Below, one piece after another: positions 17,972-27,577 of a DNA stretch of 64,000 bases. The stretch comes from Hyphomicrobium sp. (GTDB lineage: Bacteria > Pseudomonadota > Alphaproteobacteria > Rhizobiales > Hyphomicrobiaceae). Where the stretch lies: contig NZ_JAIELN010000006.1 in NCBI RefSeq assembly GCF_019753045.1, forward strand, positions 186,001-250,000, given 5' to 3'. The notes beneath the pieces are model-generated. The model was given only the letters and a program-made list of their open reading frames with translations. It searched no databases and was not told where the DNA came from. Made by a program: the position numbers and the translations under genes. The first letter of the stretch is position 1. Each line of letters begins with the position of its first letter.

Positions 17972-18769
17972 ATGGAAACGTGGCAAGTCGTACTGCTCGG
18001 ACTGATCGAAGGTTTGACGGAATATCTACCCGTTTCCTCGACGGCGCACCTTCTTCTTACCGAGCAGCTCATGGGGGTCACCTCTGCAGGGCGCACCTTC
18101 GAGGTGCTAATCCAGCTCGGCGCAATTCTCGCTCTTCTCACCGTCTATGCCGGAAAGCTTTGGCACATCGCGCTCGATTTTCCGACCAGCGCAACTACGC
18201 GACGTTTCGTTTTCGCGGTGTTGATCGCCTTCCTGCCGGCTGTCGTCATTGGTGTCTTGGCACATAAGATCATCAAAGAAGTTCTCTTTGAATCGCCCCT
18301 GATCGTGTGCACGGCGTTGGTCGTCGGCGGGATCATTCTGCTTGTCGTCGACCGGATCAAGTACAAGCCGCGGTTCACCAATGTGATGGACATTCCGCCG
18401 ATGACCGCGCTGATCATCGGTTTTGCCCAATGTCTTGCGATGATTCCGGGTGTTTCGCGGTCCGGCTCGACGATCGTCTCGGCGGTGCTGCTCGGGGCCG
18501 ACAAGCGTACGGCTGCGGAATTTTCGTTTTTTCTGGCGATGCCGACGATGACCGGCGCGTTCGCCTACGATCTTTACAAGAACTGGTCGATTTTAACGCC
18601 TGACGATGTGAGCCACATCGTGCTCGGATTCATTGCCGCGTTCATTACGGGCGCGATCGTCGTTCGCTACATGCTCGATTTCATTTCGCGGCGGGGATTG
18701 TCGTTTTTCGGATGGTGGCGGCTGCTGGTCGGTGGCATCGGACTGGGCGTGATCGCAGTCCTGCACTGA
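17972..18769 (+). CDS. uppP: Undecaprenyl-diphosphate phosphatase UppP (BacA)
   Basis: The ATG at 17972 follows AAGGAG by five bases and is preferred to the earlier in-frame ATG at 17912. The protein has 265 residues with about eight membrane helices. It shows both UppP motifs: [17 protein letters not shown] near the N-terminus and [11 protein letters not shown] in the middle, whose Glu and Arg are needed for activity. It recycles the lipid carrier of peptidoglycan and other glycans by removing one phosphate from C55-PP, and gives bacitracin tolerance in other bacteria. Confidence 0.97.
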   Translation: METWQVVLLGLIEGLTEYLPVSSTAHLLLTEQLMGVTSAGRTFEVLIQLGAILALLTVYAGKLWHIALDFPTSATTRRFVFAVLIAFLPAVVIGVLAHKIIKEVLFESPLIVCTALVVGGIILLVVDRIKYKPRFTNVMDIPPMTALIIGFAQCLAMIPGVSRSGSTIVSAVLLGADKRTAAEFSFFLAMPTMTGAFAYDLYKNWSILTPDDVSHIVLGFIAAFITGAIVVRYMLDFISRRGLSFFGWWRLLVGGIGLGVIAVLH

Positions 18770-18779
18770 AGCCTCGATT

Positions 18780-18820
18780 GCGCTCGGCGACTCGCGCTCC
18801 GCGAGCCGGCCGCCGAGCGC
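18780..18820. terminator. Two-tier hairpin between convergent uppP and ptsN
   Basis: GCGCTCGGCG (18780-18789) pairs perfectly with CGCCGAGCGC (18811-18820). Inside, CTCGCG (18791-18796) pairs with CGCGAG (18800-18805). The site lies between two converging stops, 11 bases past uppP. There is no T-run, so it may slow or protect transcripts from both sides rather than act as a classical intrinsic terminator. Confidence 0.55.
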
Positions 18821-18833
18821 ATTAGCTAGCCTG

Positions 18834-19298
18834 TCAGGCCGCGTGTGACGTCAGCGGCTTCGTCAGGACGGTCCGGAGGCCTTCAACGTCCTTGGCGCTC
18901 CGCAGGCCTTCAAGGGTCGCCGGATCGCGGACGAGCCGGGAAATACGCGCGAGTGCCTTCAGATGGTCGGCGCCGGCGTGCTCGGGCGCCAACAGGAAGA
19001 ACAGAAGATCGACGGGCTCACCGTCGTGGCTATCAAACGCAATCGGGCGTTCGAGACGCGCAAAGAGGCATGTGATCTTTTTCACGTTCGGCATTTTGAC
19101 GTGCGGGATCGCAATCCCACGGCCGAGGCTCGTTGAACTCAGCCTCTCCCTCTGGAGGAGAGCCGCATAGATGTCGGCGGCGGAGGCGCCGGTCAGCGCT
19201 TCCGCCTTTTGTGCGAGGATGTGAAGCGCCTGCTTCTTATCTTCAGCCTCGAAACGCGGAAGAATCGCGTCGGCGGCCAGCATGTCTTCGATATTCAT
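18834..19298 (-). CDS. ptsN: PTS IIA-like nitrogen-regulatory protein PtsN
   Basis: The 154-residue EIIA-Ntr domain has the phosphorylatable histidine in LGRGIAIPHVKMPNVKK. It also has the family features MLAADAILPRFEAEDKKQAL and LLFFLLAPEHAGADHLKALA. In the nitrogen PTS (PtsP-PtsO-PtsN) it takes phosphate from NPr and regulates potassium, nitrogen and stress functions by protein contacts. Its place after hpf and rpoN is the usual alphaproteobacterial order. Confidence 0.95.
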   Translation of the reverse strand: MNIEDMLAADAILPRFEAEDKKQALHILAQKAEALTGASAADIYAALLQRERLSSTSLGRGIAIPHVKMPNVKKITCLFARLERPIAFDSHDGEPVDLLFFLLAPEHAGADHLKALARISRLVRDPATLEGLRSAKDVEGLRTVLTKPLTSHAA

Positions 19299-19393
19299 TC
19301 AGGCTCCATCCACAATGATATGGCCGTCAATGTGGCCTGCCGGGCCAAATTCGTACGGCATACACTGCATTGATTAAAATAAATAAACCGCCC

Positions 19394-20014
19394 TCAATCC
19401 GCATGTTCCGGCGGCAAGGCACCATTCGCCTTCGTCGCCAAAGGAAGATCGGCATCGATCCACCCAATGTGCCCGTCAGTGCGCCGATAAACGACGTTTA
19501 ATCCCCCGTGGGCAGCGTTCCTAAAGATCATGAAGGACGCTTCCGACAGGTCGAGCTTCAAGACAGCTTCGCTCACCGTCATATGTCCGATGTTCCGCTG
19601 GCCTTCGGCGATGATCAGCGGATTCGCGCCGTCCTGCTCCGGCTCATCCTCATCGCTCAGGCTGACTACATAGTCCCGCGCCTCGATGTCGACCCTGCGG
19701 CGCGCTGCAGCAGCGGGGGATGTATGGTGCTTAATGCGGCTCTTATACCGCCTCACACGCGTCTCGAGGCGGTGGGCTGCGGCATCAACGGCGCTATAGG
19801 CGTCGCCGCCTTCGCCGTGAGCTTCGAGCAGAAGGCCGCTGGAGAAATGGACCGTGCAAGAGGTTTTGAAGACTTCACGCTCGCGTTCCAAACGGATGTG
19901 ACCGTCTACTTCTCGCGCCAGAAATTTTTGGAGGACACCGCGAATTTTGTCGCCAGCGTAGGTCTGGAAGGCGTCGCCGATTTCGAGATTTTTACCAGTG
20001 ATTTGGAGGGTCAT
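19394..20014 (-). CDS. hpf: Long-form ribosome hibernation promoting factor
   Basis: The start MTLQITGKNLEIGDAFQTYA at 20014 is the normal Hpf N-terminus. The further 54 in-frame residues upstream do not resemble the family. The product has 206 residues: an S30AE domain (about 1-110) and a C-terminal dimerisation domain (about 145-200, with ASFMIFRNAAHGGLNVVYRR and GHIGWID). Long Hpf alone joins two 70S ribosomes into an inactive 100S dimer in slow growth. It stands after rpoN with a 226-base gap that should hold its promoter. I found no clean -24/-12 element there. Confidence 0.95.
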   Translation of the reverse strand: MTLQITGKNLEIGDAFQTYAGDKIRGVLQKFLAREVDGHIRLEREREVFKTSCTVHFSSGLLLEAHGEGGDAYSAVDAAAHRLETRVRRYKSRIKHHTSPAAAARRRVDIEARDYVVSLSDEDEPEQDGANPLIIAEGQRNIGHMTVSEAVLKLDLSEASFMIFRNAAHGGLNVVYRRTDGHIGWIDADLPLATKANGALPPEHAD

Positions 20015-20240
20015 GAAAATGCCTGTTCTGCACTTACCGAGGCTGAGTTTGCCGTTACCGAGCGTAATGCTCCGAGGTTCCGACCTGCCTTTCTTTAACC
20101 TCGGGGGCGTGTGACCGACACGAACCCAGGCTCTTGATGAATAATTAGCGATAGGCCCCCCGCCGGGTCCTGTCAAATCACGCTTTGAACTCGAATGTTA
20201 CGAAAATATTTCGAATGTTCAGTGGGTTATGCGGCGCGAT

Positions 20241-21770
20241 TCACGCGAAGTTACCCAAACGTTCAACGAGTTTCTTGTCGCGCCGGCGCTGCACGGATGA
20301 GGGAATGCGCATGGCCTCGCGATATTTCGCAACCGTCCGCCGCGCGATCTCGATGCCCTCACCCCGCAAGCGGTCCACGAGCTGATCGTCGGAGAGCACA
20401 TCATCGGCGCTTTCGGCGTCGATCAGCTGCTTGATCCGGTGACGGACCGATTCAGATGAGTGAGCCTCGCCGTCGGCCGCCGAGGCGATGGCAGACGTGA
20501 AGAAGTACTTGAGCTCGAAAATGCCCCGCGGCGTCGCGATGTACTTGTTCGACGTCACGCGCGAGACGGTCGACTCGTGCATGGAGATGGCGTCAGCGAT
20601 GACCTTCAGGTTGAGCGGCCGCAAATACTGGACGCCATACATGAAGAAGCTGTCTTGCTGGCGGACGATTTGCTCGGCGACCTTTAGGATCGTGCGTGCG
20701 CGCTGATCCAAGCTCTTCACGAGCCAATTGGCCGTCTGCAGACAATCGAAGATATAGCCTTTGTCGCGCTCGTTCGTCGCCGTTTTGGCGATGCGCGTGT
20801 AATACGAGCGATTGACCAGAACGCGCGGCAGAGTGTCGCTATTCAATTCGACGTGCCAGCCGCCGTCGGCAGCCGCGCGCACGATGACGTCCGGCACGAC
20901 GGGCTGAAGCTGGACAGAACCGAATTTCAGGCCGGGCTTCGGGTTGAGCCGTTTGATCTCCCGGATCATATCGGCGAGCTCGTCCATATCGATGCCGATC
21001 GCTTTTTTCAGCGCGGGGATATTGCGGCTGGCAAGCAGATCAAGGTTGGCCAGGAGCTGCGCCATCAAAGGATCGTAGCGGTCCTGTTCTTTGAGCTGGA
21101 GGGCGAGGCACTCGGCGAGCGACCGGGCGAAGATGCCGGGCGGATCGAACGTCTGCAGTTTGCCCAATACGCTTTCGACCAATTCCAAGGGTGCGCCGAG
21201 GCGCTGCGAGAGTGCTTCGAGGTCGGCCGGGATGTAGCCCGCTTCGTCGACGAGATCGATCAGGTATTGGCCGATCAGCCGCTCGACGGGTTCGTTAACG
21301 GTCAACGGCAATTGAGCGCTCAGGTGATCTCTGAGCGAAATCTGGTTGGCAACGTAATCCTCAAGATCGTTGTCGCCGTCGCCGCCGTTATGCATGCGTT
21401 GGGAGACGCTGGCCCAGCTCAAGCCCGATGGGGGCGCCGCGGGCGAGCCGGGTTCGCCTGTTCCCGGCTCCTGGAAGACGTTGCCGAAATCGACATCAAG
21501 GCCGCCGGTATGGTCGCTGACGGGCTCTCTGAGATCGAGCCAGCGGTCGTCGGCGGCGCGTTCTTCGGCGCGTTCGACATTTGCATCATCGGCCGATTTG
21601 GCGTTGGCGGGGTCGTCGCGCTCGAGCAGGGGATTGCGTTCGAGTTCGGAGTCGACGAACTCAGTCAGTTCGAGATTGGACAGCTGAAGTAGACGGATCG
21701 CCTGCTGCAGCTGAGGCGTCATTACCAGCTGCTGGCCTTGTCTCAGCTCTAATTTTGCTGAAAGCGCCAT
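20241..21770 (-). CDS. rpoN: RNA polymerase sigma-54 factor
   Basis: The 509-residue protein starts MALSAKLELRQGQQLVMTPQ, the glutamine-rich region I that contacts activators. An acidic region II follows (about 50-110), then the core-binding domain. The DNA-binding domain ends with the RpoN box (ARRTVAKYREAM near residue 485). Sigma-54 reads -24/-12 promoters and needs enhancer-binding ATPases. Upstream lies lptB (46 bases), downstream hpf and ptsN, the classic cluster. Confidence 0.98.
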   Translation of the reverse strand: MALSAKLELRQGQQLVMTPQLQQAIRLLQLSNLELTEFVDSELERNPLLERDDPANAKSADDANVERAEERAADDRWLDLREPVSDHTGGLDVDFGNVFQEPGTGEPGSPAAPPSGLSWASVSQRMHNGGDGDNDLEDYVANQISLRDHLSAQLPLTVNEPVERLIGQYLIDLVDEAGYIPADLEALSQRLGAPLELVESVLGKLQTFDPPGIFARSLAECLALQLKEQDRYDPLMAQLLANLDLLASRNIPALKKAIGIDMDELADMIREIKRLNPKPGLKFGSVQLQPVVPDVIVRAAADGGWHVELNSDTLPRVLVNRSYYTRIAKTATNERDKGYIFDCLQTANWLVKSLDQRARTILKVAEQIVRQQDSFFMYGVQYLRPLNLKVIADAISMHESTVSRVTSNKYIATPRGIFELKYFFTSAIASAADGEAHSSESVRHRIKQLIDAESADDVLSDDQLVDRLRGEGIEIARRTVAKYREAMRIPSSVQRRRDKKLVERLGNFA

Positions 21771-21816
21771 GCGCTAATCCGTTGCTCCGTTTCGATAAAA
21801 TCGGAGCCAGTTATAC

Positions 21817-22677
21817 TCATCGCGCGTTAACGAACATATCGCCAAGGTAGACCCGCCGCACGTCTTCATTCGATATGATTTCAGAAGGCTTGCCCTGTGT
21901 CAGAACTTGACCATCATAAATAATATAGGCGCGATCAATCAGGCTTAAAGTTTCACGAACGTTATGGTCTGTGATCAACACACCAATACCGCGTTCGGTC
22001 AAGTGACGCACTAGTTGCTGGATGTCGCCGACGGCGATCGGGTCGATGCCGGCGAATGGTTCGTCCAGCAACATGAACGACGGCCGAGATGCCAGGGCGC
22101 GGGCAATTTCACAGCGCCGCCGTTCACCGCCCGAGAGCGCCATCGCCGCCGACTTTCTCAGCCGAGTGATGGAAAATTCCTCCAACAGGCTGTCGAGCTG
22201 CTCTTTGCGCGCCTTGCGGTTAGGCTCGATCAGCTCGAGGACGGCCATGATGTTCTGTTCGACCGTCAAGCCGCGAAAGATCGAGGCCTCCTGCGGAAGA
22301 TAGCCGACGCCGAGGCGGGCCCGCTGATACATCGGCAGCTTGGTCACGTCCTCGCCGTCGATCGTGATGCGGCCCTCGTCGGCAGCGACGAGGCCGGTGA
22401 TCATGTAGAAAACGGTCGTTTTACCCGCGCCGTTCGGACCCAAGAGGCCGACGGATTCGCCGCGTCCGACGGCCAGGTTCACGCCCTTGACGACCATCCG
22501 CTTGCGGTACGATTTCTTGACGTCGAAGGCGGTCAGCCAACCATCCGCACCTATAGCGTGCGGGTCGTCGGAGGGCGCGGCCGTGCGTTTGGCGCTGACG
22601 CCGTTCGTGTGTTCGCTCGCGCCGTTTGCGGCCGAACCGTTCTTCGATCGCAGGCGAATTGGTAAAGCCTTAAACAC
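21817..22677 (-). CDS. lptB: LPS export ABC transporter ATPase LptB
   Basis: The 286-residue protein shows Walker A GPNGAGKTT, the Q-loop in LPQEASIF, the signature LSGGERRR, and Walker B with FMLLDEPFAGIDPIAV. The H-loop is in LITDHNVRETL. LptB powers removal of lipopolysaccharide from the inner membrane with LptFG. An N-terminal extension of about 45 residues precedes the ABC core and looks disordered. GTG at 22677 behind GCGAGG is the chosen start; an internal start nearer the core is possible. It directly follows the LptC/LptA gene. Confidence 0.95.
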   Translation of the reverse strand: MFKALPIRLRSKNGSAANGASEHTNGVSAKRTAAPSDDPHAIGADGWLTAFDVKKSYRKRMVVKGVNLAVGRGESVGLLGPNGAGKTTVFYMITGLVAADEGRITIDGEDVTKLPMYQRARLGVGYLPQEASIFRGLTVEQNIMAVLELIEPNRKARKEQLDSLLEEFSITRLRKSAAMALSGGERRRCEIARALASRPSFMLLDEPFAGIDPIAVGDIQQLVRHLTERGIGVLITDHNVRETLSLIDRAYIIYDGQVLTQGKPSEIISNEDVRRVYLGDMFVNAR

Positions 22678-22743
22678 CCGATACCTCGCAGCCCTTGGTG
22701 CAACATCGCCGCGGTTTGAAATGTGTCCAAGCCGGTCGCAACG

Positions 22744-24690
22744 TCAAGGTGACGTACGGACCTGCCAGTTGTCCGCCTGGATTTTCGATTTCTTCAACTG
22801 GCCCGGATAGAAGACAGCGCTGGGGCGTTCGGCTTTGAAAACCTCGCCGCTGGCGTCGCTGTTGCGGCTCGTCATCAGCGCTCCACTCGTTGCCGCCGGC
22901 TCGGTCTTGATCGTCGCCTCACCGGTGTTCATGTCGATCACCAGCTTCGTCCCGTTCACGATATTCTTGCCTTGGGTCAGCACAACATTGCCGCCGAGCG
23001 TCGTGAGATTTTTCTTAACGTCGACTTCAGCCCAGTCGCCGGTCGCCGTCTGCCCATCCTTGGCGGTAACCACGACTTTTTTCTTGGCGGTGAGGTGCGT
23101 CAAAGAAGCGGCCGCACCGCCAGCCGCCTTGTCGCCGGTCGCACCGATCCCGGCGTTGCCGGTGTAGAAGGCAGTCAGCTCCTGCGACCGCATCGATATG
23201 TTTCCTTGCACGGCGGAGACGTTGCCGGTGAACAATGCCGTCTTGGCAACGTCATCGACGTCGAGCTTGTCGGATACGACATCGTAGGGCGAGTTCGCAT
23301 CGGTCTTGAACGCGGCACCGAACGAGATCCCGCCGTCGCTCTGGTCCTGATCGTCATCGGTCTGTTGCGGGGAAGCCTTCGCCGATGCCCTCACGAAATG
23401 CGCGGTGATGCGCCCTGCGCTGATGCCGGAGGAGGCATCGGCCGGCGACGACAGTTGCATCTTGCTCGTCGTGCGATGGTAGGTCAGCCGGCGGCCTCGC
23501 AACACGTTCGCTCCCTGTGTCACGACGACGGGGCCGGTCAGAACAATGGTCTGCGCCTTCTGATCGTAGTCGACGCGATCACCGACGGCTTTCTTGTCAT
23601 CGCCGTGGGTCAGCACGACGTCGCCTTCAAGAACGGCGGTGTTCGAGATCGTATCGAAGAGCGCCGTGTGACTGGTTGCCGTTTCGCCGTTCGGCTGTTT
23701 CAGCACCACGGTATCCGTGGCGAGGATTTGCTTCACCTTCGTTCCGCGATCGGCCTCCCCTTCCGGCGCGGCTTGAGCCGCGTTGCCGCCTTCCGGTGCA
23801 ACCGCGCCTTCATACGTGACGGTCATTTCTGGCGCCGTCATCGTCGCTCCGGCTTGGGTTGCGACGACCTTGCCAGTGTAGAAAGCCGTTTTCTTGACGT
23901 CGTCGATGTCGAGCCGGTTCGACGTGACGTCGACGGGCTCTCCGGGTTTGCCGAACGGAAGCGTCTGTTGCGCGTTTTGATTGTCCGAGGCGGCAGAAGC
24001 TTCCTTCGGCTTCATGTGCGTCCGCACGTTGTCGACGAAGGTATATTCCTTTGCCTTCTGGCGAATGGTCAGCTGATTGGATGTGATCGTGCCGGCGCCC
24101 ATTATTATGGTCGACGGCTGATCGGACGTGATGATGTTTTCTTTCGTCTTTATGGTCGCGCGCGTCAGCTTGGCGTTCAGGCCGCCATCGCCCTTAACGT
24201 CGATCGAATCATAAAGCTCGAGCACGTTCGAGTTGTTGTCGAACAGGCCGCGGCTCGCGACGAGATAAGTCTTCTGCTTTTTGGCGTCCATCAGTTCGCC
24301 GGTGATGCCTTCGAGATGAATGGCGGTCAGCGTCTTGAGATCTTGCTGCGCCGTTTCCGCCTTCACCCAGTATTTGCCACCATCGGCGTTGAAGCCCTGG
24401 TAGTGCGGGTTGTGCATCTTGAGATTGTCAGCAACGATTTGCGGAATTTCGAGCGGCGGGATCGAAGGACTTATGCCGGCGTTGCCAAGGATGTTTGCCG
24501 TGGCGATGACGGCCGTTGCAATTGCCGCGGCCGGAAGCGCGATCTTCAGCACGCGCACGCGTCTTGAATGGCGATGAGCCGCCAGTCTGCTTTGCGTGCG
24601 ATCGCCGGCAATGACGATGCTGCTGCCTGACGCGCGGGCATGCCCACCGGCTGTAGCAGAGTTATCCGTGGTGACAGCCGCGCTGGCCAT
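22744..24690 (-). CDS. Fused LptC-LptA-LptA lipopolysaccharide bridge protein
   Basis: The 648-residue protein has a disordered N-terminus and one membrane helix (about 47-68). An LptC domain follows (about 75-225, with HNPHYQGFNADGGKYWV). Then come two OstA/LptA-type domains, about 252-415 and 470-600. These share an internal repeat: VTSNRLDIDDVKKTAFYTG near 255 and VVSDKLDVDDVAKTALFTG near 470. LptC and LptA normally form a chain of separate beta-jellyroll proteins that carries lipopolysaccharide across the periplasm to LptD. Here the inner-membrane anchor and two bridge units are one chain. The gene lies directly before lptB. GGGGGAA precedes the ATG at 24690. Confidence 0.88.
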   Translation of the reverse strand: MASAAVTTDNSATAGGHARASGSSIVIAGDRTQSRLAAHRHSRRVRVLKIALPAAAIATAVIATANILGNAGISPSIPPLEIPQIVADNLKMHNPHYQGFNADGGKYWVKAETAQQDLKTLTAIHLEGITGELMDAKKQKTYLVASRGLFDNNSNVLELYDSIDVKGDGGLNAKLTRATIKTKENIITSDQPSTIIMGAGTITSNQLTIRQKAKEYTFVDNVRTHMKPKEASAASDNQNAQQTLPFGKPGEPVDVTSNRLDIDDVKKTAFYTGKVVATQAGATMTAPEMTVTYEGAVAPEGGNAAQAAPEGEADRGTKVKQILATDTVVLKQPNGETATSHTALFDTISNTAVLEGDVVLTHGDDKKAVGDRVDYDQKAQTIVLTGPVVVTQGANVLRGRRLTYHRTTSKMQLSSPADASSGISAGRITAHFVRASAKASPQQTDDDQDQSDGGISFGAAFKTDANSPYDVVSDKLDVDDVAKTALFTGNVSAVQGNISMRSQELTAFYTGNAGIGATGDKAAGGAAASLTHLTAKKKVVVTAKDGQTATGDWAEVDVKKNLTTLGGNVVLTQGKNIVNGTKLVIDMNTGEATIKTEPAATSGALMTSRNSDASGEVFKAERPSAVFYPGQLKKSKIQADNWQVRTSP

Positions 24691-24774
24691 GTAGTTCCCC
24701 CTAAGACCCGCTAATCTCGCCGGTAATTGGGGAGACTTTGGGACCTTATGCTCCGAGCCCGGCCGCGACCGGGT

Positions 24775-25395
24775 TCAGTGTGCGAAAATATCGTCTTCCT
24801 CGAACCCGGCGAGGTCGAGGCGGGCGCGGGTCGGAAGGAACTTGAAAGCTTCGTTGGCAAAGCCTTCCCGCCCTTCTCTCGCGAGCATCACATCGAGCTT
24901 CGTCTTGAGCGCGTGAAGATGCAGCACGTCGTTCGCCGCGTATGCCTTTTGGCTGTCGGAAAGTTCGGATGCGCCCCAGTCGCTGCTTTGTTGCTGCTTC
25001 GACAGCTCTATTCCGAGAAGCTCGCCGACGAGATCCTTCAATCCGTGGCGGTCGGTGTAGGTGCGGGAAAGCTTCGAGGCGATCTTGGTGCAGTAGACAG
25101 GTGTTGTTGCAACTCCGAGGTATTGCTCAAGGACGGCGATATCGAAGCGAGCGAAATGGAAAATCTTCAGAACTTTTGGATCGGTCAAAAGGGCTTTGAG
25201 GCGCGGGGCGCTGTAGTCCTTGCCGTCGAATTTCACGAGATGGGCCGTGCCGTCACCGCTCGAAAGCTGCACGAGGCACAGGCGATCGCGATGGGGGTTC
25301 AGTCCTAGCGTTTCGGTGTCGATCGCGACGCCGTTCGGAAACGTAAGGCCGGCGGGCAAATCACCTTTGTGGAGCTTCGTCTTGGGCGCGGTCAT
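24775..25395 (-). CDS. rnd: RNase D-like 3'-5' exonuclease (short form)
   Basis: The 206-residue DEDDy exonuclease domain has motif I in VAIDTETLGLN, motif II in IFHFARFDIAVLEQ and motif III in YAANDVLHL. It lacks the HRDC domains of full RNase D (about 370 residues), as is common for the second, short alphaproteobacterial copy. It probably trims RNA 3' ends with two metal ions. It stands 84 bases upstream of the LptC/LptA gene on the same strand, as in related genomes. Confidence 0.88.
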   Translation of the reverse strand: MTAPKTKLHKGDLPAGLTFPNGVAIDTETLGLNPHRDRLCLVQLSSGDGTAHLVKFDGKDYSAPRLKALLTDPKVLKIFHFARFDIAVLEQYLGVATTPVYCTKIASKLSRTYTDRHGLKDLVGELLGIELSKQQQSSDWGASELSDSQKAYAANDVLHLHALKTKLDVMLAREGREGFANEAFKFLPTRARLDLAGFEEDDIFAH

Positions 25396-25595
25396 TGTTT
25401 CATTCGTCCGTCGGTCGCCGCCGCAGCCGAGATAGCTCGTCGCGATGCCACGAGCCTCGCCTAAGTCATCTTGCCGGAGGCTAAATGATTGATGTTGTTA
25501 CGCTCTAGAACTCAAAGCGAAGTAGGTCTGTAGCATTCGGCTGCCGCTGATAGCAAGGAGTCGCGTTTTTCGGGCATGAAGCCCGTTCCCCTGGC

Positions 25596-26735
25596 TCATC
25601 TGGTGGAGGTAGCGGGTGGGTCATATGTTGCCGCCGTAGCATTTGACGCGCCTTCCGTATCGATCGCGGCTTTGACCGACATCCCCGGCCGAACCAGCGC
25701 GCCGAAGGCCGGATTTTGATCGAGAGCGATCTTCACGGGTACGCGCTGGGCGGCCTTCGTGAGATTCCCCGTCGCAACATCCGGAGCTTGAGACGTGAAG
25801 ATCTTGCCAGTTCCCGGCGCCCAACTCTCGACGTGACCCGTCACTTTCAAATCCGGAAATGCATCCACGGTGATCCGCGCGGGCTGCCCACTGCGGACCT
25901 TCGTCATTTGCGTTTCCTTGAGATTGGCGATGACCCAGATCTCCGGCAGGGAAACGACGGTGATGACAGGCGATCCGACACTCACGAATTGACCCGGCCG
26001 AACCTGGCGCTGACCGACGATGCCGTTGGCCGGCGATAGGATGCGTGTGCTGTTCACATTGTTCTGGGCAAGCGTCGCCACAGCTTCGGCGCCGCGTACC
26101 AGCGCTTCGAGCTGTCCCTGCGCAGTGTCGAGGCTTGCAAGGACTGTCTTTTGCTGATCGAGCTGTGCGCTGCTCAGCGCCATTTGGGCCGAGCTGCGTC
26201 TGGCGTTGTTTACTGCCTGCTCGACGCGCTGCGTCGTTCCGATGTCGCTGGTTTTCAACAGTTCGCGCTGGCGCTTCTCTTCGAGATTGAAACGTTCGAG
26301 GTCTGCTTGCGCGGCGTCCATTCCGGCTTGCGCCTGCCGTACGAGGCTCCGCTGGCTGGCCTTCTGATTTGCAAGATTGGCGAGGTTCGCTTTCGCCGAC
26401 ACGACGTTCGCCTGGGCCTGCGCAAGCGCTGCGTCATAGTCCGAAGGATCGATTTCCGCGACGACGTCGCCCTTTTTCACCGGCTGGAAGTCCTTGACCG
26501 GAACCGCCCTGATGATGCCAGAGACCTTGGCGGCGAGTGGCGTGACGTCACCCGCAATGAAAGCGTCGTCCGTCGTTTGGATTACGTCGTTCGTGGTTTC
26601 GCCATGGGCGGGGCGGGTCCAACGATTTTCGCTTCCAGTCAACTGCCACGCCAGAAATCCTGCGCATGCGACGGCCAGGATGCCCAGTATGGCGGAGCCA
26701 GGGGGGCGTTGCTCTCCTCGCGGGCCATCGGTCAT
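25596..26735 (-). CDS. HlyD/EmrA-type periplasmic adaptor (second copy)
   Basis: The 379-residue protein has one N-terminal membrane helix (ILGILAVACAGFLAWQL, about 17-33). Next is a lipoyl half-motif (TPLAAKVSGIIRAVPVKDFQ), a long coiled coil (about 105-200), and a beta-barrel part (ANGIVGQRQVRPGQFVSVGS). Such adaptors join an inner-membrane MFS pump to an outer-membrane channel. AGGAG precedes the ATG at 26735. No pump gene follows; it lies 191 bases after the TetR gene on the same strand, so it may share its promoter and work with the EmrB encoded divergently at 28955. A C-terminal tail after residue ~360 looks disordered. Confidence 0.82.
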   Translation of the reverse strand: MTDGPRGEQRPPGSAILGILAVACAGFLAWQLTGSENRWTRPAHGETTNDVIQTTDDAFIAGDVTPLAAKVSGIIRAVPVKDFQPVKKGDVVAEIDPSDYDAALAQAQANVVSAKANLANLANQKASQRSLVRQAQAGMDAAQADLERFNLEEKRQRELLKTSDIGTTQRVEQAVNNARRSSAQMALSSAQLDQQKTVLASLDTAQGQLEALVRGAEAVATLAQNNVNSTRILSPANGIVGQRQVRPGQFVSVGSPVITVVSLPEIWVIANLKETQMTKVRSGQPARITVDAFPDLKVTGHVESWAPGTGKIFTSQAPDVATGNLTKAAQRVPVKIALDQNPAFGALVRPGMSVKAAIDTEGASNATAATYDPPATSTR

Positions 26736-26926
26736 GACTTTCTCCTGGTCTTCGTCGAAGAAGCGCCACAGCCGCTGAACACTCGTGTTATCGATCTGCT
26801 GCGCAATTCGTTCGAACCAACGCGCCGCAAGGAAGGGGCGATCTCAATGCCGAACGGAACCTTGTTACTTACAGATCCCGCTGAAGTTCCGTGTGCGTCT
26901 GTCTTTTGCGCGCCAGCAGCGACAAC

Positions 26927-27574
26927 TTAGACGCGACAACCGTCGAGGAAGAGCTTGGCGCAGATGCGGGCTCGGCTCTTAATCTCTTCGGGCGACGGGG
27001 GCGGGCTCAGGCCGATCATGGCGGTGCGCTGCAAATCCATGACCATCATTCCGCGCAGTGCGCTGACGGTCGCGACAGGATCATCAAATTTTAGCAATCC
27101 GCGGTCGCGCTGGCGTTCGAGCCATTGCGTCATGGCTTTCGTGGTTTGCGCCACCGCAACGTCGTTAAAGGTCGCGGCAAGCTCGGGGCAACGATCTCTC
27201 TCGCTGATGACCAGTCGGAGCATGGAAATCGTTTCGCTGTCGAGCGCCAGGGAGCCGAAGGCGATGAGGAAATGCTCGACGGCATCGACGAGTTCGTAGC
27301 GATCGAGTTCCGAGGGATCGACTTTGAGCATGAAGCGGCCGGTCCGGTCGGCAATGACCTTCCGGAAAAGATCCGCCTTGGCCGGGATGAGCCGGTACAT
27401 GGTCTTGGTCGAAATTCCGGCGCGCCGGGCCACATTCCCCATCGTCGTCGCGGCATAGCCTTTGTCGTGAAACTCAGCAGCCGCGGCTTCGACGAGGAGG
27501 TGGAGCGTCTCCTCGTCGGGCCGGATTTGGGGCCGTCCGCGGCAACGTTTCGAGGCCACTGCAATTTGTCCCAT
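26927..27574 (-). CDS. TetR/AcrR-family regulator of the efflux locus
   Basis: The 215-residue protein begins MGQIAVASKRCRGRPQIRPD at 27574. The frame stays open far upstream, but that part covers the divergent adaptor gene and is a shadow. The helix-turn-helix is MGNVARRAGISTKTMYRLIP (about 45-64). A C-terminal TetR_C-like ligand domain follows (ELVDAVEHFLIAFGSLALD). It probably represses emrAB and itself from the palindromes between the genes and releases on binding a toxic compound. The inducer is unknown. Confidence 0.88.
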   Translation of the reverse strand: MGQIAVASKRCRGRPQIRPDEETLHLLVEAAAAEFHDKGYAATTMGNVARRAGISTKTMYRLIPAKADLFRKVIADRTGRFMLKVDPSELDRYELVDAVEHFLIAFGSLALDSETISMLRLVISERDRCPELAATFNDVAVAQTTKAMTQWLERQRDRGLLKFDDPVATVSALRGMMVMDLQRTAMIGLSPPPSPEEIKSRARICAKLFLDGCRV

Positions 27575-27577
27575 GAC

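Noticed and set aside
22972-24567. Plus-strand open frame of 531 codons opposite the LptC/LptA gene
   Set aside because: The opposite strand has clear domains, helix and ribosome site; this frame has none.
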